Source of the DNA: Granulicella sp. WH15
GTDB taxonomy: Bacteria; Acidobacteriota; Terriglobia; Terriglobales; Acidobacteriaceae
DNA length: 64,000 bases
Direction: 5' to 3'
NCBI RefSeq assembly: GCF_009914315.1
Contig: NZ_CP042596.1
Coordinates: forward strand, 1,922,001-1,986,000
In this document: positions 55,896 to 64,000 of the stretch, one piece after another
How positions within the stretch are numbered: the first letter of the stretch is position 1
Layout: every line of letters begins with the position of its first letter
Translations under genes and position numbers: made by a program
Notes under the pieces: generated by a model
What the model saw: only the letters and a program-made list of their open reading frames with translations
The model's database searches: none
What the model was told of the DNA's origin: nothing

Positions 55896-55978
55896 TTAAA
55901 GGCACGGCTTGGTCGGAAATAAAAATCTTCGCTGCCGACCAACGGAAGGCCCCATGCCGAGAATTCCCCTATGCCGCC

Positions 55979-55998
55979 CCGAGAACGGTACGAAGTAC
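55979..55998 (-). repeat. Short REP-like hairpin element (exact copy)
   Basis: Exact reverse complement of GTACTTCGTACCGTTCTCGG at 60047-60066. It lies directly against the stop codon of the OprB-like gene. Confidence 0.65.
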
Positions 55999-57447
55999 CT
56001 AGAAGTCGACGTGCATTCGGACGGATTCGACCAGCACCGGGCCTCGGTCCTGGTTATATCCGGGGTGGTTGATGTACTGAAGATCCAGCGCGTAGAAGAC
56101 GCCGCGCCACGCGTGCAGGTTGTAGTACCCCTCCAGCGTGTCTTCGCGAGCGTAGTTCAGCTTGCCGTCTCCCAGGATGAAGCCCTTGCCGCCGAGCGCC
56201 AGATACGTCTGGTGATCCTTCTTGATGGCGTTGGTGACGAAGGTCAGGCCAATCTTGTCCAGAGGCCGGTTGAAGGCGCGGCCCGAGTAGTCGGCGCCCA
56301 TCTCGTAGGTGTCGTCCACCTCGGTGTAGGCGTACGACTCGTGCTGGCCCTCGTTCCAGCCGAAGCGGCCAAAGGCTCGCAGATAGGGCGTAATCTCCTG
56401 CTCGACGTTGAGGCCGACTCCGTACTTCTGCGTGGTGCGGAAGGCGTGGTCCGTAACCTCCGGCGTCTTTGTAAGCCCGGCGAGAAAGGCCTTGTTGGCG
56501 TCGCGGTAGACGCCCATGTTGGCGTCGTTGACGAAGCCGAGCACCCGCACCACGCCCTTGCGCTCAGGCTTGAGCAGCGATCCCAGCAGGCCGCGGTGCA
56601 GCTCGAACTCGAAGTTCTGAGCGCGGGCGCGGCGCAGGTTCCACTCCAGGTCAATGCCGTTGGCGACCGTGGGCATCAGGGCCAGTCCGTAGCGCGCATT
56701 GAAGGTGGGCGAGTAGTACTCGGTGACGAAGCCGTAGGTGTAGCCGCGAGTGTCGGCGGCGTAGTCCCACGCGCCGTTGTTGTCGACGGTCCAGTTCATA
56801 AACTGGAGGTGCGAGTCTGTGCCGATGGAGTTCTGGTCGAAGAAGTCGGGCATCCCCATCTTGCCGACATGGAACTCAAGCCGTCTCTCGGGCAGTTGTG
56901 TGGCCAGCGAGAACGGCGTTCGAGGGGTATCGGTGAGCTTGCTGGAGAGTCCAACGACCTGGTGCAGCTCCACGCGGGCCAGGTACGGCGTAGAGCCGAG
57001 ATTGGGATTGCGGACGACGTCGAGGTTGGTGAACCCGGCGAGGCCGAGCGCCTCGGAGATACCGCGTCCTCCGGCAGATTCTTCGTCGTAGATGATGTCG
57101 GTGGCGTACTTCGGCCGCGTGTTGAGCTGGAAGCCCAAAAAGAGTGTGCCGACCATCGACGTTTTATACTCGCCGCGGCCGAGCAGGCTGTTGGGGCCGG
57201 AGTAGGGCGAGTGGAACGGCCCGTGGGCCTGAAAGATGATATTGGCTTGTCCCAGGATGAGGTAGCGCGTGTGGTCCGAGTGCGGAAAGAGCGTGGCGAC
57301 CGGCTCGGAGGCGTCCTGATCGCTGCTATGGTCAGCACTCTGGCTGACGGGCTGGGGAGCATCGGGCATTGGCTGCTGCTGGGCATAGGAGCAGGGAGCG
57401 GCGAGCAGCAGGGCGGCCAGCAGGCTGGTCGTAGGGGAGAAGGTCAT
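55999..57447 (-). CDS. OprB-type carbohydrate porin
   Basis: A 482-residue outer-membrane protein. A signal peptide ends at CSYAQ; the last residue is Phe (HVDF), the usual recognition end for outer-membrane insertion. Strands of alternating hydrophobicity run through it, with recurrent marks of the carbohydrate-selective porin OprB family: GPFHSPYSGPNSLLG, RGEYKTSMVGTLFLG, LEFHVGKMGMPDFFDQN and a late LGGKGFILGDGKLNYAREDTLEGYYNLHAWRGVFYALDLQYINHPGYNQDRGP, which is very typical. Expected to pass sugars by diffusion. Not linked to the rhamnose cluster by position. Confidence 0.87.
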   Translation of the reverse strand: MTFSPTTSLLAALLLAAPCSYAQQQPMPDAPQPVSQSADHSSDQDASEPVATLFPHSDHTRYLILGQANIIFQAHGPFHSPYSGPNSLLGRGEYKTSMVGTLFLGFQLNTRPKYATDIIYDEESAGGRGISEALGLAGFTNLDVVRNPNLGSTPYLARVELHQVVGLSSKLTDTPRTPFSLATQLPERRLEFHVGKMGMPDFFDQNSIGTDSHLQFMNWTVDNNGAWDYAADTRGYTYGFVTEYYSPTFNARYGLALMPTVANGIDLEWNLRRARAQNFEFELHRGLLGSLLKPERKGVVRVLGFVNDANMGVYRDANKAFLAGLTKTPEVTDHAFRTTQKYGVGLNVEQEITPYLRAFGRFGWNEGQHESYAYTEVDDTYEMGADYSGRAFNRPLDKIGLTFVTNAIKKDHQTYLALGGKGFILGDGKLNYAREDTLEGYYNLHAWRGVFYALDLQYINHPGYNQDRGPVLVESVRMHVDF

Positions 57448-57853
57448 GGAGTTCCAATCATCTATGGCCTTCGTGAACAGAATAAGAATCTGCGGCGAAG
57501 GTTTTGTGGATGCGATGTTTTGTATCTGCGAAGGTATCTATAACAGAGTAAATGGGATGGCCGCAGCCGCATACGGGCTGCTTGACCGGCGTATGTTGAT
57601 CGGTTATGTTCTTGTCACACGGGAAAGGAGGATGGTCCAGCCTATGAAAATTAAGAGCAAGAGTTGCACAACGGTACGTGAGGTGACTGAGGCTTAGAGC
57701 ATCCCGCTCTTCGTCCTGGCGTTCCACAGAAGTTCTACGCCGAGGCCCATCCGAGTGCGGATGCCTCAGGTCAATCTCAACAGTTCACCGCCAGAAGGCC
57801 CGCCGCTCGCTTGAGCTGCGGGCCTTCTGTTTTATGGTCGTGGCGGATTTAGA
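57448..57853 (+). other. 406-base intergenic region with a candidate structured leader before thiG
   Basis: I see no convincing gene in it. A short open stretch (ATG 57643 to TAG 57696, 17 residues, starting MKIKSKS) has AAAGGAGG upstream, but at a long distance. From about 57740 a stem forms (GAGG-CATCC with GGATG-CCTC). Then a strong hairpin follows, AGAAGGCCCGC (57793-57803) with GCGGGCCTTCT (57818-57828), followed by GTTTTA. No THI-box sequence was seen, so a TPP riboswitch is not supported. Confidence 0.5.
57793..57834 (+). terminator. Intrinsic terminator or attenuator 25 bases before thiG
   Basis: An 11-base perfect stem (57793-57803 with 57818-57828) and a T-rich tail, on the coding strand of thiG and upstream of it. 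It would stop transcripts from before thiG or act as an attenuator. Confidence 0.7.
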
Positions 57854-58633
57854 ATGGCAACCATGGACCCTTTGGTAATTGCAGGTAGGCACTTCGAGTC
57901 GCGGCTGATCGTGGGGACGGGGAAGTATAAGGACGGGCCGGAGACCAGGGACGCGATCCTGGCGTCGGGTACGGAGATGGTGACGGTGGCGGTCAGGAGG
58001 GTGAACCTGGACCGCAACTCGGAGTCGCTGCTGGACTATATCGACCCGAAGAAGTACTTTCTGCTGCCGAATACGGCTGGTTGCTACACGGCTGAGGAGG
58101 CGATCCGGGCGGCTCGGCTGGCGCGTGAGGTGGGGCTGTCGGACTGGGTGAAGATCGAGGTGATCGGCGATCTGCCGACGCTCTACCCAGACGTGGCGGC
58201 GACCGTGGAGGCTACGCGGGTGCTGGTGAAGGAAGGCTTCACTGTTCTGCCCTATACCTCTGATGACATTGTTTTTGCGAAACGCCTGATCGACGTAGGC
58301 GCGGCGGCGGTGATGCCGCTGGGAGCGCCGATCGGCACGGGCGTGGGAATTGCGAACCGGCACACCCTGACGATGCTGCGCGAGCTGATTACCGAGGTTC
58401 CGCTGATCTGCGACGCCGGGCTTGGCACTGCCTCCGACGCGGCGCTGGCGATGGAGTTGGGCTACGACGGTGTACTGCTGAACACCGCCATCGCGGGGGC
58501 GAAAGACCCGGTGCTGATGGCCTCGGCGATGGGCAAGGCGGTGGCGGCTGGTCGCGAGGCCTTCCTGGCGGGCAGGATGCCGAGGAAGCTGTACGCGTCG
58601 GCCAGCTCGCCGATGGAAGGTATCTCTAAGTAG
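57854..58633 (+). CDS. thiG: Thiazole synthase
   Basis: A 259-residue TIM-barrel enzyme that joins deoxyxylulose-5-P, ThiS-thiocarboxylate and dehydroglycine to the thiazole phosphate of thiamine. Seen: [17 protein letters not shown] at the start, [29 protein letters not shown] with the Schiff-base Lys, [14 protein letters not shown] and [13 protein letters not shown] with [15 protein letters not shown]. The start may be ATG 57854 or 57863. No thiS, thiF, thiE or thiC is nearby. Its end overlaps the end of the convergent decarboxylase gene by 8 bases. Confidence 0.96.
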   Translation: MATMDPLVIAGRHFESRLIVGTGKYKDGPETRDAILASGTEMVTVAVRRVNLDRNSESLLDYIDPKKYFLLPNTAGCYTAEEAIRAARLAREVGLSDWVKIEVIGDLPTLYPDVAATVEATRVLVKEGFTVLPYTSDDIVFAKRLIDVGAAAVMPLGAPIGTGVGIANRHTLTMLRELITEVPLICDAGLGTASDAALAMELGYDGVLLNTAIAGAKDPVLMASAMGKAVAAGREAFLAGRMPRKLYASASSPMEGISK

Positions 58634-60044
58634 TAGCTGCGGCTGCTCTCTGGATGGTGGTCCAGAGGGCGGCCACGTCGGCGGCCTCGGTGGCGATCGC
58701 GCCGATGGAGATGCGGACCATCCATTGACCATTAATGACGGCCGGGGTGAGATAAGCTTCGCCGGAGCGGTTGACGGCCTCGGCCCAGGCGCGGGTATGG
58801 GCGTCGAGAGCGTCTCCAGTCAAGTTTGGCGGCTCGTGGCGGATGCAAATGGTTTGCAGGACAACGTCGGCCAGGACGCGCCAGTTAGGAGTGGCGGCGA
58901 TCTCGTCGGCCAGGGCGCGGGCGTTGGCGATATCGCGGCGGAGACGGGCTTGCAGGCCGGTGACGCCCTGCTCGCGGATGAGGAACCAGAGCTTGAGCGC
59001 GCGGAAGCGACGGCCCAGCGGGATGCCCCAGTCGCGGAGGTTGCGCACCTTGCTGTCGTTGGACGACTGTAAATAGCTGGGGTTGGTGGACATGACCCGG
59101 ACCAGATGCTCGGGGTCGCGGACGAAGTAGAGGGAGCAGTCGAAGGGCGCGCCCAGCCACTTGTGGGCGTTGACGACGATGCTGTCGGCGGCCTCGATGC
59201 CGTCCCACATCCAGCGCAGCTCGGGCAGGATCATGGCCGAACCGGCCATGGCCGCGTCGACGTGGAGCCAGAGGCCGTGGCGGGCGGCCACCTCGGCGAT
59301 GGGCGCGATGGGGTCGATGGCGGTGGTGGCCGTGGTGCCGGTGGTGGCGACGACCGCGCAGGGATGGAGACCGGCGGCGAGGTCGGCAGCGATCATCTCG
59401 GCCAGGGCGTCGGGGCGCATGGCGAAGTCTTCGTCGCAGGGAACCAGCCGGATATTGTCGCGGCCAAAGCCTGCGAGAAGCGCGGCCTTATCCACAGAAC
59501 TGTGGCTCTGGGTGGAGACGTAGATGGTTAGCGGATGGGTCTCGGCCTGGAGGCCGCCGTGGACGAGGGCAAAGCCGGTGGCACGCTCGCGGGCGGTGAT
59601 GAGGGCGACAAGGGTGCTGGTCGAGGCGGTGTCCTGGATGACGCCGGACCAGGCGGCGGAGAGGCCGGTCATCTGGCGGACCCAGTCGAGGACGGCCTCT
59701 TCGACCTCGGTGATGGCGGGGCTGGACTGCCAGGAGAGGCCGAGGACGCCGAGGCCGGTGCTGGCGATGTCGCCGAGGATGCCGGAGAGCAGGGCGTTCG
59801 AGGGGAAGTAGCCGAAGAAGCGGGGGTGCTGCCAGTGACTGAGGCCGGGGAGGACGACGCGGTCGAGGTCGGCGAGGACGGCGGCGAAGGGCTCGGGCTG
59901 CTCGGGCGGCGCGGCGGGGAGCTGGGCTCGGATCTCGCCCGGCTCGGTGGCGGCCTGGACGGGACGCGTGGCGAGGGTGGCGTGGTAGTCGGCGAGCCAG
60001 TCGATGAGCTGATGGCCGTAGCTGCGAAACTCTTCTGGGGTCAT
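58626..60044 (-). CDS. PLP-dependent group II (aromatic-L-amino-acid-type) decarboxylase
   Basis: A 472-residue PLP enzyme of the group II decarboxylase family (DOPA/tryptophan/glutamate decarboxylase type). Seen: [16 protein letters not shown] near the start, [45 protein letters not shown], and [14 protein letters not shown] [15 protein letters not shown] with the PLP Lys. It releases CO2 from an amino acid; the aromatic branch is inferred from the [12 protein letters not shown] stretch. Soluble. No close partner; thiG lies convergent. Confidence 0.9.
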   Translation of the reverse strand: MTPEEFRSYGHQLIDWLADYHATLATRPVQAATEPGEIRAQLPAAPPEQPEPFAAVLADLDRVVLPGLSHWQHPRFFGYFPSNALLSGILGDIASTGLGVLGLSWQSSPAITEVEEAVLDWVRQMTGLSAAWSGVIQDTASTSTLVALITARERATGFALVHGGLQAETHPLTIYVSTQSHSSVDKAALLAGFGRDNIRLVPCDEDFAMRPDALAEMIAADLAAGLHPCAVVATTGTTATTAIDPIAPIAEVAARHGLWLHVDAAMAGSAMILPELRWMWDGIEAADSIVVNAHKWLGAPFDCSLYFVRDPEHLVRVMSTNPSYLQSSNDSKVRNLRDWGIPLGRRFRALKLWFLIREQGVTGLQARLRRDIANARALADEIAATPNWRVLADVVLQTICIRHEPPNLTGDALDAHTRAWAEAVNRSGEAYLTPAVINGQWMVRISIGAIATEAADVAALWTTIQRAAAATT

Positions 60045-60046
60045 GT

Positions 60047-60066
60047 GTACTTCGTACCGTTCTCGG
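60047..60066 (+). repeat. Short REP-like hairpin element (exact copy)
   Basis: GTACTTCGTACCGTTCTCGG, two bases from the start codon of the minus-strand decarboxylase gene; identical on the other strand to 55979-55998. A related core GGCACTTCGTGCGG follows at 60093-60106. Confidence 0.65.
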
Positions 60067-60145
60067 AGGGTCTGGGTAGATTATCTCCTGATGGCACTTC
60101 GTGCGGCCTTGGGGGCTGTGTGGCAGGGCTGTGCTGCGAGTGAAG

Positions 60146-60171
60146 CCCATGTCTCAGAATCGAGACATGGG
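60146..60171 (+). repeat. Hairpin related to the one at 1479
   Basis: CCCATGTCTC (60146-60155) pairs with GAGACATGGG (60162-60171), loop AGAATC. The sequence ATGTCTCAGAA is also in the stem/loop of 1479-1526. It lies between the SDR gene end and the decarboxylase start region. Confidence 0.55.
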
Positions 60172-60185
60172 GCACCGGGATTTGT

Positions 60186-61139
60186 TCAGGAGCGCAGGAA
60201 GGCGGCTCGGGTTGAGTTCGTAACAGGCCATTCCACCTTCGTCAGTTGTTCCGAAACGTCCCACAGTTTTCGTGCTGCTTCAGAGTTCTGCGCGGGCTTG
60301 GGCAGTGGCACCAGGATGGGCGAGCCGGTAAGCTGGAGGGTTCCGCCGGGGGCAAAGTATTCGCCGGAGCGGGTATCGGGCGCGGTGGCTGCGCGCAGCG
60401 TGGGCAACGCTCCTTGGGCGGAGTTCTGCGAGAAGCGGTTTTGGATAAAGTTCTCGAAGCGATTGAGTGGACGGCCTGGGCCGCTGCTCTGGAGGTTCGT
60501 GCTCGCCCAGCCGGGATGGGCGGCGTTGCTGAGAAGCGGAATGCCCTGGGCCGCGCTACGTCGCGCCAGCTCCTGCATGAAGAGGAGGTTCGCCAGTTTG
60601 GATTGGCAGTAGACCTTCCAGGGCGCGTAAGTCTTCTCAAACTGAAGGTCGTCGAAGTTGATCTTCTTCAGGCCCATGCTCGCGGCTCCGCTGCTGACCG
60701 AGGTGACTCGCGGAGCGGGGGAGCGTTGCAGGAGCGGGAGCAGAAGCAGAGTAAGGGCGAAGTGGCCGAGGTAGTTGGTGCCGAACTGCTTCTCGAAGCC
60801 GTCCTCGGTCAGCTCCCGGGTGGGGATGCGCATGACGCCCGCGTTGTTGACCAGAAGATCGAGCTTCAGCTCGGAGCCGATCTTTGCCGCGAAGCCGTGG
60901 ACCGAGGCGAGGCTGGCCAGGTCGAGCTGCTCGTAGCGCACCTGGGCCGAGGGGAGCAGGCGCTGGATGCGGTGCACCGCGTCTTCGCCCTTTTCTCGTG
61001 AGCGCGCCGTCAGGATGACCGAGGCTCCGGCTCGCGCCAGCTCCAGAGCTGTGTTCCAGCCGATGCCGCTGTTTGCCCCGGTGACGACCGCGAGCTTACC
61101 TGCCTGTGAGGGGATGTTATGTGTCGTCCATGCCGCCAT
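60186..61139 (-). CDS. Short-chain dehydrogenase (retinol-dehydrogenase-like)
   Basis: A 317-residue SDR of the large 'classical' RDH/WWOX-like group. Seen: VVTGANSGIGWNTALELARAGA (TGxxxGIG), LDLLVNNAGVM, SSGAAS, and YCQSKLANLLF (YxxxK), with the plus-sized C-terminus usual for this branch. Substrate unknown. AAGGAGG stands 7 bases before the ATG. A palindrome (ATTGAGT-GTTT-ACTCAAT) lies directly upstream, and the TetR gene is the next one in the same direction, so it is probably TetR-controlled. Confidence 0.9.
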   Translation of the reverse strand: MAAWTTHNIPSQAGKLAVVTGANSGIGWNTALELARAGASVILTARSREKGEDAVHRIQRLLPSAQVRYEQLDLASLASVHGFAAKIGSELKLDLLVNNAGVMRIPTRELTEDGFEKQFGTNYLGHFALTLLLLPLLQRSPAPRVTSVSSGAASMGLKKINFDDLQFEKTYAPWKVYCQSKLANLLFMQELARRSAAQGIPLLSNAAHPGWASTNLQSSGPGRPLNRFENFIQNRFSQNSAQGALPTLRAATAPDTRSGEYFAPGGTLQLTGSPILVPLPKPAQNSEAARKLWDVSEQLTKVEWPVTNSTRAAFLRS

Positions 61140-61162
61140 GTTGAATTCCTCCTTTTATATTG

Positions 61163-61180
61163 ATTGAGTGTTTACTCAAT
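61163..61180. promoter_or_regulatory. TetR-type operator upstream of the SDR gene
   Basis: A perfect palindrome ATTGAGT-GTTT-ACTCAAT, 24 bases upstream of the SDR start. Between it and the ATG lies the ribosome-binding site AAGGAGG. Binding would overlap the expected promoter. Confidence 0.7.
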
Positions 61181-61196
61181 ATGGTGCAATAAAAAA

Positions 61197-61772
61197 TCAC
61201 TTTTTTCGCGCGATTGCTGCCCACAACATCTCGAAGCCGAGGTCGCGGTATATGGCTGCCTGTTCAGACTGCTGCTGCATGAAGGCTACGGTCGTCTCGG
61301 AGAGCGCGGACATGGTGGCTGCGGCGAACTCTTCCGGCAGCTCACGGAAGATACGGCTCTCGGTCGCCTCCCGGTGCATCTGCTGGATCTCGACAAACGG
61401 GGCCATGCCTGCGGCTTTGGATTCGTCCGTAAGGCCTGACCAGAGGATGAGCTGCTGGAGAGCCTTGTGTTTGAAAGGGTTTTCGACGCCCCAATCCACG
61501 TAGCAGTTCCATACATGCTGTAAGCGGCTGCGGACGCCGTTGCGGCGCGGAAAGCCGGACATCATGGCGTCGGCGAGTTCCAGCTTGAGTTCGCGGTACA
61601 GTTGGTTGAGCAGCTCGTCCTTGCTGGCGAAGTAAGTAAAGATGGTTCCTTCAGAGACCTGCGCTCTGCCCGCGATGGCGGCGGTGGTGGCGCCGACGCC
61701 GCGCTCGGCCACCACCTGTGTGGCGGCGGTAAGGATGGCATTGCGTTTGTCCGCGCTCTTGACCCGTGCCAT
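61197..61772 (-). CDS. TetR/AcrR-family regulator
   Basis: A 191-residue repressor. The N-terminal HTH is clear: RNAILTAATQVVAERGVGATTAAIAGRAQVSEGTIFTYFASKDELLNQLY (about residues 10-60). The rest is the ligand-binding helical domain. AAAGGAG seven bases before the ATG. A second, imperfect site (TAGTAAG-N6-CTCACTA, 61786-61805) sits upstream of its own start, so it is likely autoregulated and controls the SDR gene. Confidence 0.92.
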   Translation of the reverse strand: MARVKSADKRNAILTAATQVVAERGVGATTAAIAGRAQVSEGTIFTYFASKDELLNQLYRELKLELADAMMSGFPRRNGVRSRLQHVWNCYVDWGVENPFKHKALQQLILWSGLTDESKAAGMAPFVEIQQMHREATESRIFRELPEEFAAATMSALSETTVAFMQQQSEQAAIYRDLGFEMLWAAIARKK

Positions 61773-61785
61773 GTACGATCTCCTT

Positions 61786-61805
61786 TAGTAAGCATACACT
61801 CACTA
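61786..61805. promoter_or_regulatory. Probable second TetR operator upstream of tetR
   Basis: TAGTAAG, six bases, CTCACTA: inverted arms with one mismatch. Read on the other strand it contains TGAGTGT, as does the SDR operator. Immediately upstream of the tetR ribosome-binding site. Confidence 0.5.
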
Positions 61806-61868
61806 TTTCCGGGATAGCTTGCGAAGGAAGTCCATTGAGATGGAACCGTGGCTGCGTTGCCTGCGTAG

Positions 61869-63482
61869 ATGGCAGATATGACTATGAGTGTCTCCCTCGT
61901 CGATCATCCGGATCGGTCTGCCTTGTCCGCAGCGCTGCGGTTGGCGGCGATCTTCGCCGTCGTGAAACTGCTGCTGCAGTTTGGGCTTACGCTGTGGACC
62001 GAGCATCTGGGGTATGGCTACTTTCGCGATGAGTTCTACTACCTTGCCTGTGGACGCCATCTGGCCTGGGGGTATGTCGATCATGGGCCGGTGGTCGCGG
62101 TGCAGGCGCGACTGGGGGAGCTGCTCTTCGGCACCAGCGTCTTTGCTCTGCGGGTGCTCTCGTCTGCTGCCGGAGCAGTGGTGGTGTGGTTGACGGGGGT
62201 GATCGCGTGGGCGCTGGGCGGGCGGAGACCGGCGCAGGCGCTGGCGATGTTCGGCGTGCTGCTATGCCCGCAGTACATCGCGCTGCATGGGTTTCTCTCG
62301 ATGAACTCGTTCGAGCCGATCTTCTGGAGCGTCTGTGTACTGGCGCTGGTCCTGGTGCAACGGGGGTACTCGGAGGGGATGTGGTGGATGGTGTTCGGCG
62401 TCTCGGCTGGGGTGGGGCTGCTGAACAAGCCTTCGATGACGTTCTTCCTGATTGCGGTGGCGATTGGCCTGCTCTGCACCCCGCAGCGCAGGCTGCTGGC
62501 GACGCGCTGGGCGGCGGTGGGAGTAGGGTTGCTGATCCTGATCGCGCTGCCCAATCTGCTGTGGCAGGCGCAGAATCACTGGCCTACGCTGGAGTTTCTA
62601 GAGAACGGACGGGCCGAGCATAAGAACGTGATTCTGGGGCCGGTTCCGTTCTTTATGCAACAGTTTCTCAATATGCAGCCGATGAACTTCGCTCTTTGGG
62701 GTACTGGGGTGGTCGCGCTGCTGCGGGGAAGGTCAATTCGTGGGATGCGGTGGCTGGGCGTCGCCTTTGTGGTGTTCTTTGTGACGATGTTCGGCCTGCA
62801 CGCCAAGGACTATTACCTTGCGGGGATCTACCCGGCGTTCTTTGCCGCGGGCGCGATCGCGTGGGAGCATCGCTTTGCCGCAAGGAAGAGCGTGCGGCAG
62901 GGGCGCGTGGTGGCGTTTCCGGTCTTCGAGGGGATGCTGCTGGTGAGCACGGTGCTGGTCCTGCCGATGGCTTCGCCGGTGTTGCGGCCATATACGTGGA
63001 TCCGCTACACCACGGCGATGCACCTGCATGGATCGAAGTCCGAGACGGCGGAGACCGGGCCGCTGCCGCAGTTTTATGCGGACCGGTTTGGATGGCAGCA
63101 GCAGGTGGATACGGTGGTGAAGGCGTATCGGGGGCTGACTCCGGCGGAGCAGCGGGAGGTCTGCATCTATGGGGATGACTACGGCGAGGCCGGGGCGCTG
63201 GACCTGCTGGGGCGGCGTGAGGAGCCGAGCCTTCCGGCGGCGATCAGTCCGCAGAACAGCTACTGGATGTGGGGTACGCATGGCTGCACGGGTGAGATCG
63301 CGATTGCGATTAGCGGCGGCTCGCTCGAAGAGTTGCAGGGGCAGTACGAGAGCGTGACGGTGCTTGGGCGGATGGACGATCCGCTGGCTATGCCGTTCGA
63401 GCGGCATAAGCATATCTACCTGTTGCGGCGACGTCGGCCGGAGATGCCGTTCGTGTGGGAGAAGATGAAGGACTTCATCTAG
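61869..63482 (+). CDS. GT-C-fold glycosyltransferase (GT39/ArnT-like)
   Basis: A 537-residue polytopic inner-membrane protein, with about ten hydrophobic segments in the first 370 residues and a soluble C-terminal domain. The first periplasmic loop carries the acidic motif GYGYFRDEFYYLACGRHLAWGYVDHGPVV, the lipid-sugar-dependent GT-C pattern (Asp/Glu in RDEFYY). It is like the dolichyl-P-mannose/ArnT family (transfer of sugar from a polyprenyl phosphate to a lipid or protein at the periplasmic side). The C-terminal region has FGWQQQVDTVVKAYRGL. Sugar and acceptor unknown. ATG 61869 has further in-frame ATGs at 61878 and 61884. Confidence 0.82.
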   Translation: MADMTMSVSLVDHPDRSALSAALRLAAIFAVVKLLLQFGLTLWTEHLGYGYFRDEFYYLACGRHLAWGYVDHGPVVAVQARLGELLFGTSVFALRVLSSAAGAVVVWLTGVIAWALGGRRPAQALAMFGVLLCPQYIALHGFLSMNSFEPIFWSVCVLALVLVQRGYSEGMWWMVFGVSAGVGLLNKPSMTFFLIAVAIGLLCTPQRRLLATRWAAVGVGLLILIALPNLLWQAQNHWPTLEFLENGRAEHKNVILGPVPFFMQQFLNMQPMNFALWGTGVVALLRGRSIRGMRWLGVAFVVFFVTMFGLHAKDYYLAGIYPAFFAAGAIAWEHRFAARKSVRQGRVVAFPVFEGMLLVSTVLVLPMASPVLRPYTWIRYTTAMHLHGSKSETAETGPLPQFYADRFGWQQQVDTVVKAYRGLTPAEQREVCIYGDDYGEAGALDLLGRREEPSLPAAISPQNSYWMWGTHGCTGEIAIAISGGSLEELQGQYESVTVLGRMDDPLAMPFERHKHIYLLRRRRPEMPFVWEKMKDFI

Positions 63483-63518
63483 TGTCGGCGGGTGGCACAG
63501 GTTGTTACACTGGCAGCC

Positions 63519-64000
63519 ATGCGGGTGTTCGGGATCGACTGCGGGACGGAGTTTACCGGGTATGGCGTGGTGCGGGTGGATGAGACCGCACGGAACCCGA
63601 AGCTCCTGCACTGCGCGGCGGGGACGATCCGGCTGAAGAAGAAGGAGACGACTCCGCAGCGGCTGGCGCAGGTGTACGCCGAGCTGACGGCGCTGATCGA
63701 GCTGCACCAGCCGGATGCGGTGGCGATTGAAGAGGTCTTCTTTTCGGCCAACGCGAAGAGCGCGCTGAAGCTGGGGCAGGTGCGCGGAGTGGCCATGCTG
63801 GCGGCTGCTAACTGCGGGCGGCCGGTGTTCGAGTATGCGCCGCTCTCGATCAAGAGCGCGGTGGTGGGGTATGGGCTGGCGGCTAAGGAGCAGGTGCAGT
63901 TTATGGTGACTCGACTGCTGGAGATGGACGGGGCCTTCGACTCGCCGGACGCGGCCGATGCGCTGGCGATTGCGATCTGCCATATCCATACGGCGCAGAG
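63519..64000 (+). CDS. ruvC: Holliday-junction endonuclease RuvC, N-terminal part (3' end outside window)
   Basis: The first 160 residues of a RuvC resolvase, which cuts recombination junctions made by RuvAB. Motifs: VFGIDCGTEFTGYGVV with catalytic Asp7, IELHQPDAVAIEEVFFSANAKSALKLGQVRGVAMLAA with the second acidic residue, and FDSPDAADALAIAICH with the last ones. Start at ATG 63519. Continues beyond base 64000. Confidence 0.96.
   Translation, partial: MRVFGIDCGTEFTGYGVVRVDETARNPKLLHCAAGTIRLKKKETTPQRLAQVYAELTALIELHQPDAVAIEEVFFSANAKSALKLGQVRGVAMLAAANCGRPVFEYAPLSIKSAVVGYGLAAKEQVQFMVTRLLEMDGAFDSPDAADALAIAICHIHTAQ

Noticed and set aside
55909..57543. A 544-codon open frame on the plus strand
   Set aside because: Antisense to the OprB-like porin gene, which has a signal peptide and family motifs.
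57446..57697. An 83-codon open frame before thiG
   Set aside because: It starts on the porin start region of the other strand, its composition is unlike the neighbours, and it has no motif; only its last 17-21 codons have a plausible ribosome-binding site.
57640..57830. TPP riboswitch before thiG
   Set aside because: The conserved THI-box stretches (CTGAGA and ACCTGATCTGG-like) are absent.

Overview
The window is a 64 kb chromosomal segment of high GC content. It most resembles a member of the Acidobacteriota, class Terriglobia (Granulicella, Terriglobus or Edaphobacter type). That placement is inferred from gene content: a DUF2278 protein, a RhaI-type rhamnose isomerase next to a RhaD-dehydrogenase fusion, split ATP synthase genes, small intergenic hairpin repeats and GGGCTAAAGCCC palindromes. 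I saw no prophage, insertion sequence, CRISPR array, rRNA or tRNA gene. Layout: (1) 1-10 kb holds the end of an M29 aminopeptidase, an aldo/keto reductase, an ATP-grasp-like protein, a PilZ protein paired with a LuxR-type regulator whose receiver is degenerate, a YceI protein, an SHS-type MFS transporter, a LamG protein, a DUF2278 protein, and groES-groEL with a near-consensus CIRCE operator lying on the -10 box. (2) 10-17 kb holds an SDR, then the minus-strand genes tmk, a cytochrome P450 and holB, a small lipoprotein, and an lpxD split by an apparent one-base deletion. (3) 17-22 kb holds a tRNA nucleotidyltransferase with a histone-H1-like Lys/Ala/Pro tail, facing tail to tail a small SET-domain lysine methyltransferase; then a TPR protein, a frameshifted DinB-like gene and an unknown ORF. 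(4) 22-28 kb holds a TPR protein, acetate kinase with phosphoketolase (a phosphoketolase-to-acetate route) and an Nramp-related transporter. (5) 28-36 kb is an L-rhamnose island. On the minus strand it reads rhaI, an unusual regulator (IclR-type HTH fused to a sugar-binding PBP1 domain), the bifunctional rhamnulose-1-phosphate aldolase/dehydrogenase and rhaB; rhaT diverges. A 17-base motif is shared by two promoter regions of the island. (6) 36-40 kb holds lysS and the Fo part of ATP synthase (AtpZ/AtpI-like proteins, subunits a and c) with no F1 genes. (7) 40-55 kb is a racemase and a complex I operon on the minus strand, in transcription order nuoA-C-D-(104-aa ORF)-E-F-(41-aa membrane ORF)-G-H-J-K-L-M-N. 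nuoB and nuoI, which carry clusters N2, N6a and N6b, are absent from it. (8) 55-64 kb holds prepilin peptidase, an OprB-type porin, thiG, an aromatic-amino-acid-type decarboxylase, an SDR with a TetR repressor and palindromic operator, a GT-C glycosyltransferase, and the start of ruvC. The most unusual items are the H1-tailed nucleotidyltransferase beside a SET methyltransferase, the complex I operon without nuoB/nuoI but with two extra small genes, and a hairpin repeat family whose stem shows compensatory base changes.
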